Below, piece by piece: positions 1-6,706 of a stretch of 27,973 bases of DNA. The DNA lies in contig UQXF01000033.1 in the NCBI GenBank assembly GCA_900544905.1, forward strand, positions 1 through 27,973, written 5' to 3'. Under the pieces are notes generated by a model. That model did not search any database. It was not told the DNA's origin and worked only from the letters and a program-made list of their open reading frames with translations. The position numbers were made by a program, and so were the translations under genes. This stretch comes from an uncultured Clostridium sp. (GTDB taxonomy: Bacteria; Bacillota; Clostridia; Lachnospirales; Lachnospiraceae). Position 1 is the first letter of the stretch. The number at the start of each line of letters is the position of its first letter.

Positions 1-539
1 TTTGCCATCGTCTGTAACAGCATAATATGATATTCCTCATCCTTGATAATTCTTGCCAGCACAGCATTGACATGACAGTCATTTATCATTTTCATATGCA
101 TCCTGTACTGATTGATTGCCGCTTTTTCCGACTCAATATCGGCAATCAGCATTCTTTTGGCATGCTCTGGAATGTTCAGATATTCCGGTGTCCACAGTTT
201 CATTCTCCCATCCTTTTGCTTCACTGCAAAGCCAATATTGCCGCCCAACAGGAAAATCAATTCCCCTAATTTCTGCAAATGAATCATTTCCGCCATGGCA
301 ATCCCTAATATGGTTTTTGCCAGGGGACATTTTTCACATGCCAAACGGTTTTCATTGTTAATGTACTGGGTGATAGCTGACATCTCCGATACAGAACCAC
401 AATAGTCCATATTCAGCAGATTCGCATACGCCTGGTTTTTCCCACTTACACGAATGGGCGGGTATGGCAAATCCATCATAATTGGCTTTACATCCATAAA
501 ATTACAGGTGTTAACCAGAACATTTTCCTTTTCTTCCAT
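1..539 (-). CDS. Ferritin-like di-iron domain protein (partial, C-terminus off the window)
   Basis: I translated this by hand because it runs off the left edge without a stop; 179 residues are visible from ATG 539, with AGGAG about 11 nt upstream. The helices show the four-helix ferritin pattern E...ExxH...E...ExxH: Glu52, Glu84/His87 (EMIH), Glu136 or Glu138, and Glu168/His171 (EEYH). This spacing is known for rubrerythrin, ferritin and Mn-catalase relatives, which bind a di-iron or di-manganese centre and act in oxidative stress or metal handling. A Cys pair (CEKC, residues 68-71) precedes the second helix. It is probably cytoplasmic; no signal peptide is visible. The exact family cannot be fixed without the missing C-terminus. 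Confidence 0.75.
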   Translation of the reverse strand, partial: MEEKENVLVNTCNFMDVKPIMMDLPYPPIRVSGKNQAYANLLNMDYCGSVSEMSAITQYINNENRLACEKCPLAKTILGIAMAEMIHLQKLGELIFLLGGNIGFAVKQKDGRMKLWTPEYLNIPEHAKRMLIADIESEKAAINQYRMHMKMINDCHVNAVLARIIKDEEYHIMLLQTMA

Positions 540-615
540 TATAAAATCTTCTCCTGATACATCCTTATAAGATAATATATTGGAATTTTAAAATATTGTG
601 CATTTTCCTATGAGC

Positions 616-987
616 TTATCTATTGGCAGTTAAATTTTCACACTGTATTTTTCTGTGCTGTAAGATATGTACAAGGATTCCCAATACAAAAATAACTGCC
701 GCAAGCTTATGCAAAATCTTTATTATCAACATCCCCTGCAATGGATGCAGCAACATTCCCGTCAAAAATAAAGCCGCCAAAGCTGCCATGAGAACCCAGT
801 CTGCTATCTGTACTGACATTTTCTTATGCTTCATTTTCGTAATCTGCCTGAACATATGTACGATAACAAGAAACGCCAAAAGTATACCAAAAACTGCATG
901 TCCGATTTCTCCTGTCAGACGCTGCAAAAATAGCAGCACGCAAAACAGCAGAGCCACTGCCATAAATAACTTCTCTTTTTTCTTCAT
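616..987 (-). CDS. Small four-helix membrane protein, DUF4405/cytochrome b-like
   Basis: This 123-aa protein has about four hydrophobic helices. Histidines recur in or near them (GHAVFG, IVHMF, LHPLQG, ILHKL, LVHILQH). Paired helix histidines are typical of heme-binding DUF4405/cytochrome b561-like proteins, which pass electrons in the membrane; that assignment is inference from pattern. The start at 987 follows AGGTGAGG closely. It lies alone between the ferritin-like gene and a strong terminator, and its promoter region carries a palindrome (1036-1051) that may be an iron-type operator. Together with the neighbouring ferritin-like gene this hints at metal or redox regulation. Confidence 0.6.
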   Translation of the reverse strand: MKKKEKLFMAVALLFCVLLFLQRLTGEIGHAVFGILLAFLVIVHMFRQITKMKHKKMSVQIADWVLMAALAALFLTGMLLHPLQGMLIIKILHKLAAVIFVLGILVHILQHRKIQCENLTANR

Positions 988-1035
988 TTCCTCACCTTTT
1001 TATAATAGTTTGAAACAGGGTTTCCAATCATCCAT

Positions 1036-1068
1036 GTTAGTCTAAACTAACTGCATGTAGCTTGTCAA
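1036..1068 (-). promoter_or_regulatory. Promoter with overlapping palindromic operator
   Basis: On the minus strand a perfect -35 TTGACA lies at 1068-1063, with a possible -10 TAGACT at 1044-1039 (18-nt spacer). The inverted repeat GTTAGT-ctaa-ACTAAC (1036-1051) covers the -10. A repressor bound there would block the downstream membrane-protein gene. TTAG/CTAA arms resemble DtxR/IdeR-type iron boxes, but this is shorter than the classical site, so the regulator is unassigned. Confidence 0.5.
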
Positions 1069-1086
1069 CTGCCAATTTTTTCATAA

Positions 1087-1136
1087 AAAAATGACCATCA
1101 GAATCCACCTACAGGTGGGTTCTGACGGTCATTTCA
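1087..1136 (-). terminator. Strong rho-independent terminator of the cysteine-rich gene
   Basis: Arms of 20 nt (1091-1110 and 1113-1132) pair almost perfectly across a 2-nt loop, with three mismatches or wobbles. On the minus strand it is followed by a T-run, so it ends transcription from the gene at 1178-1567. Confidence 0.85.
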
Positions 1137-1177
1137 TTTGTTATAATACGACGCTTTGCAGCATGGGTTGTAAGCAG

Positions 1178-1567
1178 TTACTCAAACTTATCGCATTTTC
1201 CACCTTCTGCACAGCCACAGTCAATGGCTGCTTCTCCAACCTCTGCCCTTGCGCCAAAAACAACAGGAACTTCAACACGCAGCTTCTGGCTGATGGTAAA
1301 TTTGCATACCTCCCCTGGTTTCCCCGGACATTTGTCACAATCAGAGGATACAACAGCCTTACCCAGACATTTGGTTTTTGCATTGCCGGCTTCCCCAAAG
1401 GGTTTAATTGTAACAGGAATGCAGACATTAACATCCTGATATCCTACCGCTGAACAGCCTGCTTTGTCTTTGTCCATACACATCGGCTTATCTGCTTCGC
1501 CATAATCCGCTCTGTCCACCTCTTCATACATCAGGCTTTCCACTTCCAGTTCCATTTCTTCACCCAT
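1178..1567 (-). CDS. Cysteine-rich conserved-looking protein of unknown function
   Basis: This 129-aa acidic protein starts at ATG 1567 with AGGAG six bases upstream. After an acidic N-terminus (about 30 residues) comes a beta-rich stretch with many cysteines (CMDKDKAGC, NVC, TKC, DCDKCPGKPGEVC) and a C-terminal CGCAEGGKC tail, about eleven Cys in all. The segments VNVCIPVTIKPF and FTISQKLRVEVPVVFGA look like repeated beta-strand modules, weakly reminiscent of SPOCS/DUF3794-type spore-associated domains. No signal peptide or membrane segment is visible. Metal binding or disulfide cross-linking is possible. It is monocistronic with its own terminator, which suggests strong expression. Confidence 0.65.
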   Translation of the reverse strand: MGEEMELEVESLMYEEVDRADYGEADKPMCMDKDKAGCSAVGYQDVNVCIPVTIKPFGEAGNAKTKCLGKAVVSSDCDKCPGKPGEVCKFTISQKLRVEVPVVFGARAEVGEAAIDCGCAEGGKCDKFE

Positions 1568-1763
1568 AATAATCTCCTTTCCAATTCCAGTTTTACTTCA
1601 TATAGACTACAAAAATGATATGGTATTTTTATGTTTGTCATAAATTATGCTGATTTATTTCACGTCTTAGCTTCGTAGCTCTTTTCATTTCATCGCTCTA
1701 AATTATTATATGAAGTTGGGTTGGAAATGGTGAATTGCCTGACGCAATGGATTTTAGTCTTCT

Positions 1764-2939
1764 CTAAATCACAGCTTGAATCCGTTCCAAGCATTCTGTT
1801 AATATTTTTCTCGGTGCCGCCACATTGATTCTCTGGAATCCTCTTCCTGCATCACCAAAAATCTTTCCACTGTCAAGCCACAGCTTTGCATCATAGATAA
1901 TCCGCCTGTCAAGTTCATCTGCATCAATTCCGGTTCCCCTGAAATCGAGCCACACAAGATAGGTTCCTTCCCCATCAATCACGGTTACTCCCGGCAGATT
2001 TTCCTCTGCATATTTTCTTACATAAGCAATATTATCCTTTACATATGCATGCATTGCCTGATACCATTCTTCACCATCCGTATATGCCGCCTGAACTGCC
2101 ACAAGTCCAAGAGCGCTAAGCTGGCTGATTCCCGCTGCATCCACCTGTCTTCTATACCTGGCTTTCAGCTGCCGATTGGGAATAAATATATTCGATATCA
2201 GCATGCTGGCAAGATTAAAGGTTTTGCTCGGAGAAGTACATACAATAGAAATATCCTCATATTCTTTTTTTACAGAAGCAAAAACCCTGTGCTTACCCTT
2301 GAAAATAAAATCGTTATGAATCTCATCGCTTACCACGATAACACCATACTTTAGGCATATATCTCCAAGCCCAATGAGCTCCTCCTCTGAAAACACTCTT
2401 CCGGATGGATTATGAGGATTGCAGAGTAAAAAAAGCTTGATATTGTTCTCTGTTATCTTTTTCTCAAAATCTTCAAAATCAATATGATACCTGTTATCCT
2501 CACCAAGATATAAATCATTGCTGACAACAGCCCTGCCATTATCCTGAATTACCTCCGAAAATGGATAATACACTGGCTGCTGAATCAAAACAGAGTCACC
2601 AGGCTCCGTGTATGCTTTAACTGCCATAGCCAGGGCAAATACAACTCCCGGAGTTTTAATCAGCCACCCTGGCTCCACCTCCCAGTTATGGTGTCGTCTC
2701 ATCCAGCCTGCCACTGCTTCCAAATACGGCTCCTGCGCTTCGCTGTAACCAAAGATTCCATGCCTTGTTCTTTCGATAACCGCATCCTCAACATAGGAAG
2801 ATGTTTTAAAATCCATATCTGCCACCCAGAGGGGAAGCACATCCTCCGGCATACCTCTTCTTACTGCAAAATCATATTTCAGACAGCCTGTGCCCCTTCT
2901 TTCTATTATTTCATCAAAATTCAAATTTCTTTCTGCCAT
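1764..2939 (-). CDS. patB: PatB/MalY-family PLP-dependent C-S lyase (cystathionine beta-lyase type)
   Basis: This 391-aa fold-type I PLP enzyme has the usual length for MalY/PatB. Visible family marks are the start region LPLWVADMDF (residues 35-44), CNPHNPSGRVF (173-183), SDEIHND with PLP-binding Asp205, and the Schiff-base lysine in TSPSKTFNLA (Lys239). The family cleaves the C-S bond of cystathionine or cysteine, giving homocysteine or sulfide, pyruvate and ammonia. It lies 41 bp after the cystathionine gamma-synthase-family gene, so the pair would perform both transsulfuration steps from activated homoserine to homocysteine, as metI-patB does in Bacillus. The ribosome binding site is weak, consistent with an operon-internal gene. 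Other MalY-like C-S lyase roles cannot be excluded. Confidence 0.88.
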   Translation of the reverse strand: MAERNLNFDEIIERRGTGCLKYDFAVRRGMPEDVLPLWVADMDFKTSSYVEDAVIERTRHGIFGYSEAQEPYLEAVAGWMRRHHNWEVEPGWLIKTPGVVFALAMAVKAYTEPGDSVLIQQPVYYPFSEVIQDNGRAVVSNDLYLGEDNRYHIDFEDFEKKITENNIKLFLLCNPHNPSGRVFSEEELIGLGDICLKYGVIVVSDEIHNDFIFKGKHRVFASVKKEYEDISIVCTSPSKTFNLASMLISNIFIPNRQLKARYRRQVDAAGISQLSALGLVAVQAAYTDGEEWYQAMHAYVKDNIAYVRKYAEENLPGVTVIDGEGTYLVWLDFRGTGIDADELDRRIIYDAKLWLDSGKIFGDAGRGFQRINVAAPRKILTECLERIQAVI

Positions 2940-2980
2940 ATCTGCAACAACCCTTTCTAAAACCTAACCAAAAGACTTTA

Positions 2981-4135
2981 CTAATCATCAATCCCCTTGA
3001 AAACCGCAGAGAGTTCATTTAACAAATCCTCACAGTCCTCAATACCAGTGGATATTCTGAGGGTACAGGCTGTAATGCCATTTTTCAGCCGTACATCCTC
3101 CGGTACATCTGCATGGGTCTGTGTTGCCGGATAAGTGATAAGCGTCTCCACTCCTCCTAAGCTTTCTGCAAATTTAATCATTCTGACACTTTCAAGTATT
3201 TTAAGTGCATGCGCCTTCGTATCCACATTAAATGTAATCATAGAACCAAAGCCTCTCGCCTGCTTCCTCATTACTTCATATCCCGGATGTTCCGGCAGCC
3301 CCGGATAAAATACCTTTGTCACTCGCTTCTGCTCTTTCAGCCAGTCTGCAACCCGGATTGCATTTTCCTGAGACTTCTCCATGCGTATCCCAAGCGTTTT
3401 TATACCTCTGAGAATCAGCCAGCTGTCAAAGGGCGCCAGACCTGCCCCTGTAGTCTTGATTAAGAACCGCAGCTTTTCCCGTATCTCTTCTTTATTTGTC
3501 ACAATAAATCCTGCAAGCGTATCATTATGCCCGCCCAAAAATTTGGTTCCGCTGTGAATCACAACATCAGCCCCAAGCTTTAAAGGATTCTGAAAATATG
3601 GTGACAAAAACGTATTGTCCACAATCAAAAGACAGTTATGCTTCTTTGCGATGCCGGCAATTTTTCTAATATCCGATACATTCATCATGGGATTCGTTGG
3701 TGTTTCAATATATATTGCCCTGGTATTTTCTTTGATATGACCTTCTATATCATCCTCAGAGCAGTTAAGATATGTAAATTCATAATTATTCTTTTTTGAT
3801 ACATTATCAAATAACCGGATACTTCCACCATATAAATCCCCCTCCGCTATAATGTGGTCTCCCGGTTGAAATATTTCCATAAGCAGTGTAATCGCCGCCA
3901 TTCCTGTGGAAAGGGCAAATGCATCTATCCCTCCTTCTAAACTGGCAACTGTCTTTTCAAGCTGTTCCCTGGTTGGATTCTGCAGTCTGCTGTAATCATA
4001 TCCTGTGCTTCTTCCTACCCCCGGATGTGCATATGTTGCCGTCTGATATATGGGATAGCTTAGTGCACCATAATTCTCTGTTTTACCCTCTGTTTCTTCT
4101 AAGTGTAAACATCGCGTATTGATTCCTCTCTCCAT
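2981..4135 (-). CDS. metI: Cystathionine gamma-synthase / gamma-lyase family PLP enzyme
   Basis: This 384-aa Cys/Met metabolism PLP enzyme shows ALSTGMAAI (74-82), IETPTNPM (143-150), PLP-contact Asp173 (VDNTF) and the Schiff-base motif HSGTKFLGGH with Lys198. The family includes cystathionine gamma-synthase, gamma-lyase, O-acetylhomoserine sulfhydrylase and methionine gamma-lyase. Sequence by eye cannot separate these; the following PatB gene favours synthesis of cystathionine (MetI/MetB). The start was set at ATG 4135 because GGAGG at 4149-4145 is then nine bases away; the upstream ATGs at 4144 and 4141 sit too close to it. A candidate LysR box lies 112-128 bp upstream. Confidence 0.87.
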   Translation of the reverse strand: MERGINTRCLHLEETEGKTENYGALSYPIYQTATYAHPGVGRSTGYDYSRLQNPTREQLEKTVASLEGGIDAFALSTGMAAITLLMEIFQPGDHIIAEGDLYGGSIRLFDNVSKKNNYEFTYLNCSEDDIEGHIKENTRAIYIETPTNPMMNVSDIRKIAGIAKKHNCLLIVDNTFLSPYFQNPLKLGADVVIHSGTKFLGGHNDTLAGFIVTNKEEIREKLRFLIKTTGAGLAPFDSWLILRGIKTLGIRMEKSQENAIRVADWLKEQKRVTKVFYPGLPEHPGYEVMRKQARGFGSMITFNVDTKAHALKILESVRMIKFAESLGGVETLITYPATQTHADVPEDVRLKNGITACTLRISTGIEDCEDLLNELSAVFKGIDD

Positions 4136-4161
4136 GCACATCATCCTCCAAAACTCTATTT

Positions 4162-4180
4162 ACCTATCATTTTAATAGGT
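4162..4180. repeat. Inverted repeat in the 5' leader of the cystathionine gamma-synthase gene
   Basis: ACCTATCA (4162-4169) and TAATAGGT (4173-4180) form a near-perfect dyad 27-45 bp upstream of the start codon. It could be a protein-binding dyad or a leader hairpin. It does not carry a T-run and is unlikely to be a terminator. Confidence 0.4.
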
Positions 4181-4218
4181 TTATTTCATGTAAAAATATT
4201 ACCATCAAACAGCTTATC

Positions 4219-4263
4219 TGTATAATTTCAATATTTTATTATGCCATATAGGAAAAAGCTATA
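4219..4263 (-). promoter_or_regulatory. Candidate LysR (MET-box-like) site and promoter for metI-patB
   Basis: The 17-bp dyad TATAGGAAAAAGCTATA (4247-4263) has the TATAG-N7-CTATA layout of the MetR/MtaR MET-box described for streptococci, and also contains a T-N11-A LysR core (4249 to 4261). Just downstream on the minus strand are a weak -35 TGGCAT (4246-4241) and -10 TATACA (4224-4219), 16 nt apart. A weak -35 next to the dyad fits an activator-dependent promoter. The linked LysR gene ends 20 bp upstream. Binding is inferred. Confidence 0.55.
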
Positions 4264-4282
4264 ACATCAGACTACTTTATTG

Positions 4283-5194
4283 TTATTTTAAAACCTTTTC
4301 TTTGTATTTACTCAATTCCGCTATATATTTTTCGCCCATCTCGCTTAGTACAGATGCTTTTCTGGATATATACCCAATGGTCATCTTTTCATCCGTTTTT
4401 AATTTTACCGCACAGTAGTCTGACCCATTTAAATCCTCACATATGATTCCGGAGCATAATGTATAGCCATTGATTCCAACCATCAGGTTGAGAAGCGTTG
4501 CTCTGTCATTTGCCCGCACCAGTCTCTTGTATTCATATGTACTTAAAACCTCTTCCGCAAAATAAAAGGAATTATAATCTCCCTGGGCAAATGCCAGGCA
4601 TGGATATTCATCCAAATCCTCCATGGTAATTTCCGTTCTATTCGCAAGCGGATTCTTTTTACTCATATAAGCATAAATGCTGCAGTCAAACAACGGTGTA
4701 AATGTAAGCCCCGACTCGCCAAATATTTTATCCAGAACTGTTTTATTGTAATCATTCTGGTACAATACACCGATTTCACTCTTCTGGTTCTTCACATTTT
4801 CAATTACTTCATGGGTCTTCGTTTCATGAATCTCAAACTCGTACTCATCCATGCCATACTGGTTAATCACCTCAACAAATGCATTTACTGCAAAGGTATA
4901 GTGCTGCATAGATACATGAAAAGTCCTCTTTATATTACTTTTTGATATATATTTTGCATCCAGTATATCATATTGTTCAACAACGGACTTGGCATAGCCT
5001 AAAAATTCTGAGCCCTTCACCGTCAAGGATATTCCACTTTTCGAGCGCAGGAAAATGTCAAAGCCTACCTCCTTTTCTAAAGACTGGAGAGCACTCGTAA
5101 GGCTCGGCTGTGAAATATACAGCTTCTTTGCCGCCTCATTAATGGAGTTTTCCTTTGAAATTGCAATCACATATTTTAGCTGATTTAATGTCAT
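4283..5194 (-). CDS. LysR-family transcriptional regulator
   Basis: This 303-aa protein starts MTLNQLKYVIAISKENS; ATG 5194 was chosen because GGAGG stands eight bases upstream and the family normally begins a few residues before the helix-turn-helix. The winged HTH spans about residues 2-62 (SINEAAKKLYISQPSLTSAL, the LysR signature). The rest is the periplasmic-binding-fold effector domain. The gene lies directly upstream of, and in line with, two sulfur-amino-acid genes, so control of methionine or cysteine supply is the best inference, supported by the MET-box-like dyad after its stop codon. It is 19 bp downstream of the unknown 294-aa gene and probably cotranscribed with it. Confidence 0.88.
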   Translation of the reverse strand: MTLNQLKYVIAISKENSINEAAKKLYISQPSLTSALQSLEKEVGFDIFLRSKSGISLTVKGSEFLGYAKSVVEQYDILDAKYISKSNIKRTFHVSMQHYTFAVNAFVEVINQYGMDEYEFEIHETKTHEVIENVKNQKSEIGVLYQNDYNKTVLDKIFGESGLTFTPLFDCSIYAYMSKKNPLANRTEITMEDLDEYPCLAFAQGDYNSFYFAEEVLSTYEYKRLVRANDRATLLNLMVGINGYTLCSGIICEDLNGSDYCAVKLKTDEKMTIGYISRKASVLSEMGEKYIAELSKYKEKVLK

Positions 5195-5213
5195 GTATTT
5201 GTCCTCCAATCTG

Positions 5214-6098
5214 TTATTCACAAAAGGTAACTAACACATTTTTAAAAAATGGAGGCAAGCCTGTAAGATTTCGCATGTTGTCGTATACTTCGCTCTCATT
5301 ATGAAATGCTCTTAAAATTCTTTTTCGCTTTTCTATACGCCCATCACTAATATAATAATTGCAGGTTACAAAAGCCTTTCCATTTTCCAAAATAATTTGA
5401 AGTACATGTAATATCTTTTCAAAGTTTCTTGATAACCCCTTAAAACAATCCACATAAAATATATCTGTCCTACCGGATATTACATTATCCAATTCTTCCT
5501 GCAAGCGCTCGTCAAATTCCAAACTATATCCATCGCAAATTGCCACCTTACATTTATTTTCAGAAAATATTCCTTTCACAGTCTCCAAATTGACTTCATG
5601 TACCGTTTCAAACACATCTTCCCTGTCATCTGTTGCAGCTGCCCGTTTTAATACGGTCCATGCCAGCGGATATTTTTGAATCGCTTCTCCATATACATCT
5701 GCATATTGCATATTTCCCGCCTCATTCTGCAGCGTTTCAAATTCACATTGTCTAAAATAGCAAATTGCATTTGACGTTATGCTTTTTACCTTCTCATTGG
5801 ATAAAGATTCCGGCATTTTAAACTGACTGCAATTAACACTGGCAGCCACCTCAAGCATACTGTTCCGGATTGTTGCCACAACAAATCTCCTCACATCATC
5901 CGGTGCTGGCGGCTCATAAAACAATGCCTCTTCATCCGTCACAAATAGAACGGTTCTCCTAAAATCCTCCTCTTCCCATCTGGATAGGATAGAACACATC
6001 CTGTCTTTAATATCCTCTACTATTTTTACTCTGTATCTGTACTTTATCTCTCCTAACTGATTATTTAACAAATCAGATAAATATTCCTGTATTCCCAT
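5214..6098 (-). CDS. Hypothetical protein cotranscribed with the LysR regulator
   Basis: I do not recognise this 294-aa soluble protein. ATG 6098 (MGIQEYLSDLL) was preferred to an upstream in-frame start because a purine-rich GAGGAAG sequence lies about ten bases before it and a good promoter (6188-6160) lies upstream of it. The N-terminal 160 residues are helical and rich in charged residues. The C-terminal part (DIFYVDCFKGLSRNFEKILHV and following) has an alternating strand-helix pattern with a loose resemblance to a serine-recombinase or Rossmann-like core, but the catalytic YxRvS motif is missing. There is no signal peptide or membrane segment. Its place in front of lysR suggests a role linked to the sulfur-amino-acid operon, which is only contextual. 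Confidence 0.7.
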   Translation of the reverse strand: MGIQEYLSDLLNNQLGEIKYRYRVKIVEDIKDRMCSILSRWEEEDFRRTVLFVTDEEALFYEPPAPDDVRRFVVATIRNSMLEVAASVNCSQFKMPESLSNEKVKSITSNAICYFRQCEFETLQNEAGNMQYADVYGEAIQKYPLAWTVLKRAAATDDREDVFETVHEVNLETVKGIFSENKCKVAICDGYSLEFDERLQEELDNVISGRTDIFYVDCFKGLSRNFEKILHVLQIILENGKAFVTCNYYISDGRIEKRKRILRAFHNESEVYDNMRNLTGLPPFFKNVLVTFCE

Positions 6099-6159
6099 TT
6101 TTCCACTTCCTCTTATAGTACTGTTGTGCTTAGTAGCGCTTCTTCTCTTTATTATTAAT

Positions 6160-6188
6160 AATTTATCATAAAGTTTATCCAAACTCAA
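6160..6188 (-). promoter_or_regulatory. Sigma-A-type promoter for the 294-aa gene and lysR
   Basis: On the minus strand, -35 TTGAGT (6188-6183), a 17-nt spacer and -10 TAAATT (6165-6160) lie 62 bp upstream of ATG 6098. Confidence 0.55.
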
Positions 6189-6252
6189 CAAATACTTGTA
6201 TTAATGTATAATTTGAAAATTTATTATTTTGATATTCCAGCAAGCAAATATA

Positions 6253-6281
6253 TTGACATTTTATCAGGTACAGAATATACT
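6253..6281 (+). promoter_or_regulatory. Sigma-A promoter of blaI-blaR1
   Basis: A perfect -35 TTGACA (6253-6258), 17-nt spacer and -10 TATACT (6276-6281). Transcription should start near 6288, directly beside the BlaI-type operator, followed by GGGAGG (6307-6312) and ATG 6319. Confidence 0.85.
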
Positions 6282-6289
6282 ATTTTTAT

Positions 6290-6299
6290 TACACACGTA
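6290..6299. promoter_or_regulatory. BlaI/MecI-type operator at the blaI promoter
   Basis: TACACACGTA matches the known BlaI/MecI core TACAnnTGTA at 9 of 10 bases and sits at the predicted transcription start, so binding would give autorepression. The flank ATTACACACGTAAGATTTT recurs with little change upstream of the PBP gene at 13197. Confidence 0.75.
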
Positions 6300-6318
6300 A
6301 GATTTTGGGAGGCATTGC

Positions 6319-6705
6319 ATGAACAAATTACCACAAATTTCTGAAGCTGAATTTGAAGTGATGAAAATCGTATGGAAATACGCACCAATCAGCACCAATG
6401 AAATAACAGAAAAATTATTGCAAACCACAAGCTGGAGTCCTAAAACGATACAGACACTGATTAAACGTCTTGTAACCAAGGGTGCTCTTACTTATGAAAA
6501 ACAGAGTCGTGTATTTGTTTACACTCCGGTAGTCAAAGAAAGCGAATATATCGACCAGAAAAGCAATTCCTTTCTGGAGCGCTATTATAACGGAGATATC
6601 ACCGCCATGCTGTCTGCATACATAGAAAATGACAGACTGTCTGAAACAGAAATAGATACTCTCCGCACCCTTCTTTCCAAGAGGTCCAAAAAAGGAGGTA
6701 ATTAA
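6319..6705 (+). CDS. blaI: BlaI/MecI-family transcriptional repressor
   Basis: This 128-aa protein has the length and order of BlaI: a winged helix (ISEAEFEVMKIVWK, STNEITEKL, SPKTIQTLIKRLVTKG; residues 7-56) and a C-terminal helical dimer domain. Such repressors bind TACAnnTGTA operators and are cleaved when BlaR1 senses a beta-lactam. Aligned by eye to Staphylococcus aureus BlaI, the scissile Asn101-Phe102 pair becomes Ala100-Tyr101 here, so cleavage may use another site or specificity. The gene is followed by blaR1 with one base between stop and ATG, so they are translationally coupled. The promoter and operator upstream imply autorepression. Confidence 0.93.
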   Translation: MNKLPQISEAEFEVMKIVWKYAPISTNEITEKLLQTTSWSPKTIQTLIKRLVTKGALTYEKQSRVFVYTPVVKESEYIDQKSNSFLERYYNGDITAMLSAYIENDRLSETEIDTLRTLLSKRSKKGGN

Positions 6706-6706
6706 C

